Shown in pieces: positions 1 to 4,735 of a stretch of 5,502 nt of DNA. The first letter of the stretch is position 1. The number at the start of each line of letters is the position of its first letter. The notes beneath the pieces were generated by a model, which saw nothing but the letters and a program-made list of their open reading frames with translations, did no database searches and had not been told where the DNA came from. The DNA is from RYN-431 sp036388295 (GTDB lineage Bacteria > Planctomycetota > Phycisphaerae > Tepidisphaerales > Tepidisphaeraceae), in contig DASVSC010000198.1 of assembly GCA_036388295.1 (NCBI GenBank), positions 1 through 5,502 of the forward strand, given 5' to 3'. Both the position numbers and the translations under genes were made by a program.

Positions 1-24
1 ACTTGGCGGGAAAGGCGTATAAAG

Positions 25-1038
25 GTGAAAATCCGTGACGAACTCTTCGACCGCGTCTTGGCACTTCGAGGACAGCTTTTGGAGAAAGGGCTGCGCACCG
101 AGCTCCGTCATGCGATTGAAACAGAAGTATTCGATCTCGAATCTGACCTTGGTCAGTTGAGACGCCTACCGAGCAAGCATGATCCAATGGACGAGTTACA
201 TCTTCTGTACCTCGCACGTTGTAGGGTTATAAATCTGGGCGATATAGCGATCCAATCTTTTCTTGGTGCGGGACAGCGTGGTGCCGTTTTTAAAGCGCGA
301 CACAATACTCAAGGGATCGATGTCGCGGTGAAGATGCTGTTATTTCCGAGGAATGATGAGGAGATTTTCAGATTTAAGCAGGAATCAACAATCCTTAGCG
401 CGCTCGATCACAAGGCAATTGTCAAATGCTTAGCGGGGTTTTCTCGCTCCAGCTACCTTGGAGTTGGTTGGTTTGCGATGGAGTTTGTAGAAGATGCAAA
501 GGAGTTCAGCTACTTCTTCAAGAACGGTCCTCGAGATAATTCGGCGTTAGCAGCATTAGCGACTGCATGCGAGGGGCTTGAGCACGCGCATTCGAAAGAC
601 ATCATTCATCGCGATGTTCAGCCACGAAATATATTAGTTGATAAGAATGGGAATGCGAAAATATTGGATTTTGGCTGCGCGCAATTGTCGTCACATGAGC
701 ATACATTTCGTCCTTTAGGAACGCTTACAACCAGTGCTCCAGAAATTTTTGATGATCCGAGAACGGTTACATCGAAAGCGGATATCTTTTCTGTGGGAAC
801 AATCCTATATCGCTGGTACTACCAGAAATGGCCGTTTTTTGCGTCGTCGTACGGGGACGCCATCCGACAATTGCAGGAGACTTCCCCAGAATACCAAGAG
901 CTCGATTCGCCGGACTTGGAGCAATTGCTTAAGCAAGTATTGAGGCGTGAACCCAAGGAACGTCCAACTGCTAGCGGATTAGCGATTGAACTGCGTCGTA
1001 TTCAGCACGACCTTAACAAGAGCGTTGCAACCAAATGA
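25..1038 (+). CDS. Soluble eukaryotic-like Ser/Thr protein kinase
   Basis: This 337-residue Hanks-type kinase should transfer phosphate from ATP to Ser/Thr of unknown cytoplasmic targets. Visible motifs are the glycine loop G81-A-G83-Q-R-G86-A-V88, the ATP lysine K103 in VAVK, a probable helix-C glutamate E120, the catalytic loop H195-R-D197 with N202, D215-F-G217, A238-P-E240, D253 of the D-x-F-S-x-G segment and a late R313-P-T. Residues 1-75 are a charged, probably helical extension. I see no membrane segment, PASTA or other sensor domain. The catalytic loop reads HRDVQPRN, so the lysine usual in HRDLKPxN is Gln199. The GTG start has a purine-rich GGGAAAGG 9 bases upstream, but the frame stays open to the window edge, so the true start may lie outside. 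The gene is much AT-richer than the right half of the window (22 of 60 bases G+C in 601-660), which suggests transfer. It converges on the minus-strand operon. Confidence 0.9.
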   Translation: MKIRDELFDRVLALRGQLLEKGLRTELRHAIETEVFDLESDLGQLRRLPSKHDPMDELHLLYLARCRVINLGDIAIQSFLGAGQRGAVFKARHNTQGIDVAVKMLLFPRNDEEIFRFKQESTILSALDHKAIVKCLAGFSRSSYLGVGWFAMEFVEDAKEFSYFFKNGPRDNSALAALATACEGLEHAHSKDIIHRDVQPRNILVDKNGNAKILDFGCAQLSSHEHTFRPLGTLTTSAPEIFDDPRTVTSKADIFSVGTILYRWYYQKWPFFASSYGDAIRQLQETSPEYQELDSPDLEQLLKQVLRREPKERPTASGLAIELRRIQHDLNKSVATK

Positions 1039-1075
1039 TCTAGTTTCGTAGGGTGCGGTTAAGCGTATTAAGGAT

Positions 1076-1166
1076 GGCGGGTGGCACAGGTTCGTACCCG
1101 AACCTGTGTGTCGGCGACAGGAACTTTGAGCGGCACAGGTTGGCGTACCAACCTGTGCCACCCGCC
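1076..1166. repeat. REPIN-like double palindrome between convergent genes
   Basis: The outer arms GGCGGGTGGCACAGGTT (1076-1092) and its perfect reverse complement (1150-1166) form a 17-bp inverted repeat. Each arm also belongs to its own hairpin. The left one is a 10-bp stem (1085-1094 with 1099-1108, loop TACC). The right one is a 12-bp stem (1132-1143 with 1148-1159, loop CGTA). Two inverted REP units, each with a GGCGGGT head, is the arrangement known as a REPIN, normally mobilised by a RAYT (REP-associated tyrosine transposase) encoded elsewhere. None is in this window. The element fills the gap between the stops of the kinase gene (1038) and the 378-aa gene (1174), so it may also act as a bidirectional transcription barrier. 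The structure is read directly; the REPIN name is inference. Confidence 0.8.
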
Positions 1167-1173
1167 CGATCCA

Positions 1174-2310
1174 TCAAAACAGCGATGACTCAGTGTTGCG
1201 CGGGGGTTCGAGAGGCTCGAATCGGTAGTATTCGACAGTTGTCCAACTACGCCATCGCTTGTCGATCTTCGCCTCAATCTCGACTAATAATTCTTTCCCG
1301 TGCCACTTTATCGCCTGCGCGTAGTCGCGGTCGGTCAGACGAAGCGTCACGTTACGACTGCGACTTCCGAAGTATCCCAAAACCGTGACACGACAGTCAC
1401 GCTGTTTTGCCCCAGGTGCATCCTGATGCAAGTCAGTGATATGACCTTTGAAAACTGCCCTCTCGAATAGCTCTTCATTGCGAAGAGATTCATAAAGCGA
1501 TTGAGCCCGGTCGAAAATCGCTGGGCTAAGTTTCACCTCAATCTTTTCGCCTGGCATCTCCAACTCAACGCCCGGTTCCATGCCTTTCAAAAAGCTAGCT
1601 GTAAGGGTAGTGCTCGCACCAAATATTTCAGCGGATGGCCTCATCTTCATAATTGATTCGGCGACATGCCAATCCATTTCGGGCGGCAACGGTTCTTCAA
1701 ATGTAAATGCGTCTGACGACAGGTATTGGACGTTTTCTATGGCCGCAACAGTCGCTGCGCGGCCAAACGTCTTAAGGTCCGTCACCGTGTTTGGGACTAC
1801 AATCGGCGTATACACTTTGAACACGTAACTGCCGAACTCGGTCTGTCCGGCACGACAGTTCCGCAAGTAGTCAGTAGCAATTCTATTACCCGTCCGATGC
1901 CGCATAGCGTGCCGACGCGATGATGCGTTCAAAAGGTTTTTCATCGCGTCGAGGCCGTTCCGCGCCTCCTCAAGCGAGCAACTTCCAGAGGTGGTTGCTG
2001 GCTCATCGATGTGTTGCCTAACAATGTCGCACGGGGCGATAGAGGCAAAAACGATCACATCTTCAAAAGTGATGTCCTTAGTCACAAACATCTCTAGAAG
2101 CTCTGCGATTGTAGAAGTGTAGTGTTGAAGTGCCGGATCGATCGGCACCAAAGTTATCTCTCCTTCCGGCGTAATCCAATCAAACCCTTTATCTCGCCAC
2201 GGAGTGCTCTGGGTCCACCCTTGGCTGCGTAGATAACGCGCAAGATGCTGCGGGTTAATCTGCTGCAACGCTTCGTGATATCGGGTGAGGTAATTGATGT
2301 CACGCAACAT
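1174..2310 (-). CDS. Uncharacterised 378-aa protein with R-x-GQTE-x-GSYV motif, partner of the DUF4365 gene
   Basis: I cannot assign a function. The most distinctive block is R153-AGQTEFGSYVFKV at about residues 153-166. From memory, similar motifs followed by a short hydrophobic P-containing strand recur in a widespread family of hypothetical bacterial proteins. Residues 20-75 (RYLRSQGW, then a strand ending VPIDPAL and a helix ELLEMF) look like a small conserved N-terminal domain. Residues 285-367 are strand-rich (KGHITDL, CRVTVLGYF, NVTLRL, ELLVEIEAKID, YYRFEPL) and could be a small beta-barrel. No signal peptide, membrane segment, or Walker, HNH or kinase motif is visible. The ATG lies 11 nt inside the end of the upstream DUF4365 gene and is preceded by GAGG (2318-2321) with a 7-nt spacer, so the two genes are translationally coupled. 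Base composition is moderate to AT-rich, unlike the sequence after 3000. It could be a nuclease partner, immunity protein or regulator. Confidence 0.85.
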   Translation of the reverse strand: MLRDINYLTRYHEALQQINPQHLARYLRSQGWTQSTPWRDKGFDWITPEGEITLVPIDPALQHYTSTIAELLEMFVTKDITFEDVIVFASIAPCDIVRQHIDEPATTSGSCSLEEARNGLDAMKNLLNASSRRHAMRHRTGNRIATDYLRNCRAGQTEFGSYVFKVYTPIVVPNTVTDLKTFGRAATVAAIENVQYLSSDAFTFEEPLPPEMDWHVAESIMKMRPSAEIFGASTTLTASFLKGMEPGVELEMPGEKIEVKLSPAIFDRAQSLYESLRNEELFERAVFKGHITDLHQDAPGAKQRDCRVTVLGYFGSRSRNVTLRLTDRDYAQAIKWHGKELLVEIEAKIDKRWRSWTTVEYYRFEPLEPPRNTESSLF

Positions 2311-2902
2311 CTGGCGACCTCAAGTCAGGCCGATAATGGCGGACCACCGATTCACAAAAAAACCGGATCAAAGATTCTGATGTCAACCTATTGGCTAACG
2401 GGATAACGACCTTTGGAGGATCGTCTGGCCCAATTGGCGGAGCATCGGCCATGTTTATGAAGAATGCGTGTCCATGGATATCAAGATGATTGTCAACGGG
2501 AACCACCCATTTCGCACGGTCGTCGGGCATTACATAGACGACTAGGGCTTGGGGAACGGTCGAACCGTCAATCAAATGGAGGTAGCGTTCTCTCTTGCCG
2601 AACCGGAAAACGATTGCCTCTTCGCTGATCTCAGGATGAGAGGTCGCCTTCATCTGTATAAAGATTTGCGGATTTCGTCTCCGGACGCCCGGGACGACAG
2701 CACTCGTGCATCCCATTCGGAGGTCGATGCCATCGTCGTGTTTAAACGGGTGTTCAGTTTGGAGACCCGACTGCGCAGCTATCGCATTTATGAACGCGAT
2801 GCTGAGGTCCTCTTTGGCAAGATTTTCAGCGAGGCCTGCTAACGGTGAAAACGTGCAGTTGAATCCGCAGCTCATCAGCGGAAAAGCTTGTGCCGCCGGC
2901 AT
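2300..2902 (-). CDS. DUF4365-type PD-(D/E)XK nuclease-like protein
   Basis: The pattern across this 200-residue protein fits DUF4365, a family placed in the PD-(D/E)XK nuclease fold. It has a helix NLAKEDLSIAFINAIAA (about 27-43) with acidic E26 and E31, then H55-D-D57-G-I-D60, then a strand QIFIQMKAT with Q83-x-K85, which together resemble a D...QxK active site. Next come a GKRERYLHL helix (102-110) and LVVYVMPDDRAKWV (120-133), a strand and P-D-D-x-x-x-W arrangement typical of the family. The protein is cytoplasmic. Substrate and activity are unknown; cleavage of DNA or RNA is family-level inference. It is the first gene of a two-gene operon and its stop overlaps the next start. Neither the ATG at 2902 nor the in-frame ATG at 2875 (residue 10) has a clear Shine-Dalgarno. 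A possible promoter at 2904-2931 would favour 2875. An in-frame TAG lies just upstream, so the gene cannot start earlier than 2902. Confidence 0.8.
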   Translation of the reverse strand: MPAAQAFPLMSCGFNCTFSPLAGLAENLAKEDLSIAFINAIAAQSGLQTEHPFKHDDGIDLRMGCTSAVVPGVRRRNPQIFIQMKATSHPEISEEAIVFRFGKRERYLHLIDGSTVPQALVVYVMPDDRAKWVVPVDNHLDIHGHAFFINMADAPPIGPDDPPKVVIPLANRLTSESLIRFFCESVVRHYRPDLRSPDVA

Positions 2903-2903
2903 T

Positions 2904-2931
2904 AGTATAGATTTCTACCAACTAGTTACAA
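2904..2931 (-). promoter_or_regulatory. Possible sigma70-type promoter of the DUF4365 operon
   Basis: On the minus strand TTGTAA (2931-2926) and TATACT (2909-2904) are separated by 16 bp and match the -35 and -10 consensus at 4 and 5 of 6 positions. The segment is an AT-rich patch directly upstream of the operon. Transcription would begin near 2897, just inside the first ATG at 2902. That would make the first ATG unusable and the ATG at 2875 the start, with a leader of about 20 nt. Promoter consensus in planctomycetes is not firmly known, so this is tentative. Confidence 0.3.
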
Positions 2932-2996
2932 TTAAGCAAATTGACGTGGCCAAGTGCGACTTATCGTTGCACGTCGATTCAACCCACGGAAGTCAC

Positions 2997-3044
2997 GTAG
3001 AGTCCGCCCTGGCGGACCGTTTCCGTTCACGCCGTTCTGTGCGA
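2997..3044 (+). repeat. GTAG-hairpin repeat, copy 1, upstream of the ASCH gene
   Basis: The element begins GTAGAGTCCGCC. It contains a 7-bp hairpin GTCCGCC-CT-GGCGGAC (3002-3017) and then the 12-mer TTCACGCCGTTC (3026-3037). A second copy in the same orientation sits at 3522-3570, with the same lead, a similar hairpin and the identical 12-mer. The stem sequence varies while pairing is kept. This copy marks the point where the window changes from AT-richer to very GC-rich DNA. Confidence 0.65.
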
Positions 3045-3104
3045 TCCGCCGGGGCGGGCCCTATGGCGTGCCGCCTCCGGGCGGATTCTGCCGATAGCAG
3101 GGGT

Positions 3105-3620
3105 ATGCTCGCCCTGTCCATTCGTCAGCCGTATGCGGAGCTCATTCTGCGGGGGATCAAGACGGCGGAGTTTCGGTCGCGGGCGACGCGGGTGGTCGGG
3201 GAGCGGTTCTATCTCTACGCCGCCCGGGGCCCGGCCGGCGGCCGCGCCGCGCGCCCCGCCGGGCGGACGAACCCGACGGGCCATGACCCAGACGATGCGA
3301 CGGGGCGGCGGGCGACGGGGAAGCGAATCATTTCGGACAACCTGACGGCGGCGCTGGCGCCGGCGTGGATGGCGGACCTGGCGGCGGCGATCCGGCTGTT
3401 CGGCCCGGACGGTGGGGAACTGCCGCGCGGCGTGATCGTGGGGTCGGCCGTCATCGAACGCGTCAGCTATCACCCGGCACCGCAGGACGCCGCGGGGGTG
3501 TATCACTGGCACCTGAGCCTTGTAGGGTCCGCACTGCGGACCATTCACGCCGTTCCAGATGGTCTGCGACACCGCTCCCAGATCTACGCCATAACGCCGG
3601 TAATCCGCACAAGTTTGTAG
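3105..3620 (+). CDS. ASCH-domain protein with apparently replaced C-terminus
   Basis: This 171-residue protein opens MLALSIRQPYAELILRGIKT and carries the ASCH signature G-x-K-x-x-E-x-R as G17-I-K19-T-A-E22-F-R24, followed by the strand GERFYLYAA. ASCH domains have a PUA-like fold proposed to bind RNA or modified bases; substrate and pathway are unknown here. The later strand GVIVGSAVIERV (109-120) and YHWHL (133-137) match what I recall of planctomycete ASCH proteins, which normally continue into a basic segment ending near QPVWF. Here the frame enters a second copy of the GTAG-hairpin repeat right after WHLS, so the last 33 or so residues are repeat-encoded and probably not native. The start at 3105 is chosen because the domain begins there; AGGGG lies only 1 nt upstream. 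ATG 3063 is an in-frame alternative. It is extremely GC-rich (48 of 60 bases in 3241-3300). It may be a decayed gene. Confidence 0.75.
   Translation: MLALSIRQPYAELILRGIKTAEFRSRATRVVGERFYLYAARGPAGGRAARPAGRTNPTGHDPDDATGRRATGKRIISDNLTAALAPAWMADLAAAIRLFGPDGGELPRGVIVGSAVIERVSYHPAPQDAAGVYHWHLSLVGSALRTIHAVPDGLRHRSQIYAITPVIRTSL
3522..3570 (+). repeat. GTAG-hairpin repeat, copy 2, inside the 3' end of the ASCH gene
   Basis: The copy starts GTAGGGTCCGC, contains a 6-bp hairpin GTCCGC-ACT-GCGGAC (3527-3541) and then TTCACGCCGTTC (3544-3555), identical to 3026-3037 in copy 1. A further partial pairing GCGGACCAT (3536-3544) with ATGGTCTGC (3559-3567), one wobble, could form a larger stem. The 11-mer TTGTAGGGTCC at 3520-3530 recurs at 3615-3625, just over the ASCH stop, where a third shorter element begins. 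Confidence 0.65.
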
Positions 3621-3625
3621 GGTCC
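3615..3625 (+). repeat. Partial third GTAGGGT element at the ASCH stop
   Basis: TTGTAGGGTCC here is identical to 3520-3530 and supplies the TAG stop of the ASCH reading frame. The following bases (CGCCGACCC...) diverge from the other copies, so only the lead of the element is shared. A related lead, CGTAGGGTGCGG, also follows the kinase gene at 1047-1058. Confidence 0.4.
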
Positions 3626-3691
3626 CGCCGACCCGTGGCGTTCTCGCCGACCGGCGTGCGTCGAGACTGTGGTCGCATTTTGGTAGCGAGT

Positions 3692-3703
3692 GACCTACAG
3701 GTC
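3692..3703. repeat. Small GACCT-AC-AGGTC hairpin
   Basis: A 5-bp inverted repeat with a two-base centre, followed by CG. It is related in sequence to the larger perfect palindrome at 3731-3750, which contains GACCTATAGGTC, so the two are probably members of one intergenic repeat type. Confidence 0.4.
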
Positions 3704-3730
3704 GTCCGCCGGCAGCCGACCGACACTCCC

Positions 3731-3750
3731 GGGCGACCTATAGGTCGCCC
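3731..3750. repeat. Perfect 20-bp palindrome
   Basis: GGGCGACCTATAGGTCGCCC reads identically on both strands. On the minus strand it is preceded by GTCGTAG (3757-3751), giving the GTAGGGGCGACC form that resembles the GTAGGGT leads of the other hairpins in this window. It is either a dispersed intergenic repeat or a protein-binding site; the first is more likely given the relatives nearby. Confidence 0.65.
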
Positions 3751-3826
3751 CTACGACATCGCGACCTCGGATCCGGCGTTGCTCAAGGCGATGCGGCACG
3801 ACGCCGGCCTTCAGGGACCGGCGGCG

Positions 3827-3849
3827 GTAGTGATAACTACAAATGTAGT
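3827..3849. promoter_or_regulatory. Operator-like alternating repeat GTAGT/ACTAC/GTAGT
   Basis: Three 5-bp units, GTAGT (3827-3831), ACTAC (3836-3840) and GTAGT (3845-3849), alternate in orientation with 4-bp gaps, so successive units are 9 bp apart. The right pair forms ACTACA-AA-TGTAGT, which contains TACA-N2-TGTA, the core recognised by BlaI/MecI/CopY-family repressors. It is an AT-rich patch inside very GC-rich DNA. No regulator gene of that family is in the window and no clear target gene follows, so the function is inferred only from motif shape. Confidence 0.35.
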
Positions 3850-4034
3850 CCAACCGAGCCGAACGCCGCCCGGCCGCGACGGTGGGGGTCGCGGCGGGGC
3901 GGGGCGCAAGGGGGCCGAGTGTGCTTCGTCAGTTGAACATGCCGGCCGGCGGGGTCGAGGGAAAAATCGGGGCGAGAGCGTTGATCCGATCGGCCGCTGG
4001 GCGCGACAGAAATCGATCACGGTGCGTCCCCGAT

Positions 4035-4059
4035 TCGGCCGAAAATCGGCCGATTTTTT
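4035..4059 (+). terminator. Intrinsic terminator without an obvious gene
   Basis: A 7-bp stem TCGGCCG (4035-4041) with CGGCCGA (4047-4053), loop AAAAT, is followed by six T (4054-4059). This is a textbook factor-independent terminator for + strand transcription. The central AAAATCGGCCGATTTT is itself palindromic, but on the minus strand the T run is only four long, so the + direction is preferred. No protein gene ends nearby on the + strand; the nearest + gene ends at 3620. Confidence 0.7.
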
Positions 4060-4202
4060 GCGTGACACGGCCGGGCCGGTCGGTAGAGTTCCAGACGTGG
4101 CCGCGGGCATCCGCCCCGAGCGCGCCCGTCGGCGCGCACCGTTTCCGGTCGGGGACGGGTGAGCGTCGGACGGTGCCCGCGGCACGGCCCTAGACGACGC
4201 CG

Positions 4203-4493
4203 TTAGGCGACGGCGCGGACCAGCAAGCGGTCGTGCAGGCGCACGGCGATCAGTCGGGCCAGTTCATGGAAGGCGTCGGTCAGGGCGACGCACTTGGTGC
4301 GGACTTCGAAGTCCCCTTGCCGGTCGTGGGCGTGGGCCGTCAGGGTGACGTACCGTCCGCAGCGGCGGAGGGTGAGGTTGAGGACGAACCGGCCGAGCCG
4401 CTGGCCCAGGTGGGCGGCCCGGCGGAGCCGGGACATCAGCAGGCGGCGGTGTTGCGGGGTCAGTTGCACGTTGCCAGCGTCGAGCGTAATCAT
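4203..4493 (-). CDS. Short HPF/RaiA-like ribosome hibernation protein
   Basis: This 96-residue protein fits the beta-alpha-beta-beta-beta-alpha fold of HPF/YfiA (S30EA) proteins, which bind the 30S decoding region in slow growth and silence ribosomes. Strand ITLDAGNVQLTP (2-13) leads into a basic helix (14-33). Strands GRFVLNLTLRR (34-44), RYVTLTAHAHD (47-57) and DFEVRTKCVA (61-70) follow, then a helix starting LTDAFHELARLI (71-82). It lacks the C-terminal dimerisation domain of long HPF, so it is of the short type. The assignment is by pattern, not by a diagnostic residue. The ATG at 4493 is chosen because GGGAG lies 7 nt upstream (4501-4505) and the family begins with this strand. The frame stays open to an ATG at 4589, but the extra 32 residues do not resemble the family. 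It is transcribed divergently from the small basic gene. Confidence 0.65.
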   Translation of the reverse strand: MITLDAGNVQLTPQHRRLLMSRLRRAAHLGQRLGRFVLNLTLRRCGRYVTLTAHAHDRQGDFEVRTKCVALTDAFHELARLIAVRLHDRLLVRAVA

Positions 4494-4611
4494 TCCGTGG
4501 CTCCCGTAGCAGAGGTTGTGCGCGGCGGGGACAGTCCTTCGGCTCCCGCCGACCGGTATCAATCCCGGTGCCAGAAGCATAAACCTCATCCCGACGGCTA
4601 GACAATCAAAA

Positions 4612-4644
4612 TCCTTCGGTTAAGTTGAAGGACTCGAAATCGAG
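4612..4644 (+). promoter_or_regulatory. Two small hairpins in the leader of the tiny basic gene
   Basis: TCCTTC (4612-4617) pairs with GAAGGA (4627-4632) over a 9-nt loop. CTCG (4633-4636) pairs with CGAG (4641-4644) over AAAT. The second ends just before the AAAGGAG ribosome-binding site at 4646-4652. They are small and may be accidental, but they directly abut each other and the ribosome-binding site, so an effect on translation or transcript stability is possible. Confidence 0.3.
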
Positions 4645-4657
4645 GAAAGGAGACCGC

Positions 4658-4732
4658 ATGGCCAAGCCGCGCCGCCGACGTAAAGTCGGCTCGAAAAAGC
4701 GAAAAGCACGCCGCGACCGCCGCAAGCGGTAA
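4658..4732 (+). CDS. 24-residue extremely basic protein, possibly ribosome-associated
   Basis: The product begins MAKPRRRRKVGSKKRK and has 16 Lys/Arg among 24 residues, with one acidic residue (D20). The start is strongly supported: AAAGGAG (4646-4652) stands 5 nt before the ATG, the best ribosome-binding site in the window, and a long hairpin follows the TAA. Size and composition recall the smallest ribosomal proteins, such as bTHX and the AURKAIP1/COX24-like (mS38/bS22-like) proteins that also have KRRKR...KKxRKxxRxxRR patterns. I cannot show that it belongs to either. Its likely place is on rRNA in the ribosome; a nucleoid or other RNA-binding role is an alternative. It lies between the divergent HPF-like gene and ppk1. 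It is too short for most gene finders. Confidence 0.7.
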   Translation: MAKPRRRRKVGSKKRKARRDRRKR

Positions 4733-4735
4733 GTG

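Larger units (their letters stand above)
3621..4202. other. Gene-free GC-rich stretch with palindromes, an operator-like site and an orphan terminator
   Basis: No reading frame here looks like protein. The long frames on both strands are low-complexity Arg/Gly/Pro products of GC-rich DNA and run straight through the hairpins and the terminator. What it does hold is annotated separately: two GACCT-type hairpins (3692-3750), an alternating GTAGT/ACTAC site (3827-3849) and an intrinsic terminator (4035-4059). The remainder (4060-4202) contains only a weak 5-bp GTGCC/GGCAC stem at 4173-4185 and nothing else I can support. Confidence 0.6.

Noticed and set aside
1076..1166. CRISPR-like repeat or simple terminator
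   Set aside because: Only two units, inverted rather than direct, no regular spacers, and no T run after either stem.
1053..1388. + strand open frame of 111 codons after the kinase
   Set aside because: Covers the REPIN-like palindromes and the antisense of the 378-aa gene; no protein-like pattern.
2943..2975. Imperfect hairpin GTGCGAC/GTTGCAC as an operator for the DUF4365 operon
   Set aside because: One mismatch, not repeated elsewhere in the window, and it lies beyond the likely -35; too weak to annotate.
2706..3104. N-terminal extension of the ASCH frame back to 2706
   Set aside because: Those codons are antisense to the DUF4365 gene and pass through the hairpin repeat; the ASCH domain begins at 3105.
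3027..3572. Minus-strand open frame of 181 codons opposite the ASCH gene
   Set aside because: Low-complexity Arg/Pro composition and entirely antisense to a recognisable ASCH domain.
3365..4162. Long + strand open frame of 265 codons
   Set aside because: Arg/Gly-rich low-complexity product, overlaps the ASCH gene, and runs through palindromes and the intrinsic terminator at 4035-4059. Typical of open frames in very GC-rich DNA.
3811..4185. Minus-strand open frame of 124 codons
   Set aside because: Pro/Arg/Ser-rich, no recognisable pattern, crosses the terminator palindrome; no ribosome-binding site seen.
4233..4601. + strand open frame of 122 codons opposite the HPF-like gene
   Set aside because: Composition follows from the antisense of the HPF-like gene, which has the correct fold pattern and a good Shine-Dalgarno.
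4599..4627. TAGACA-based promoter for the tiny basic gene
   Set aside because: No acceptable -10 at the right spacing (AAGTTG), so it is not supported.
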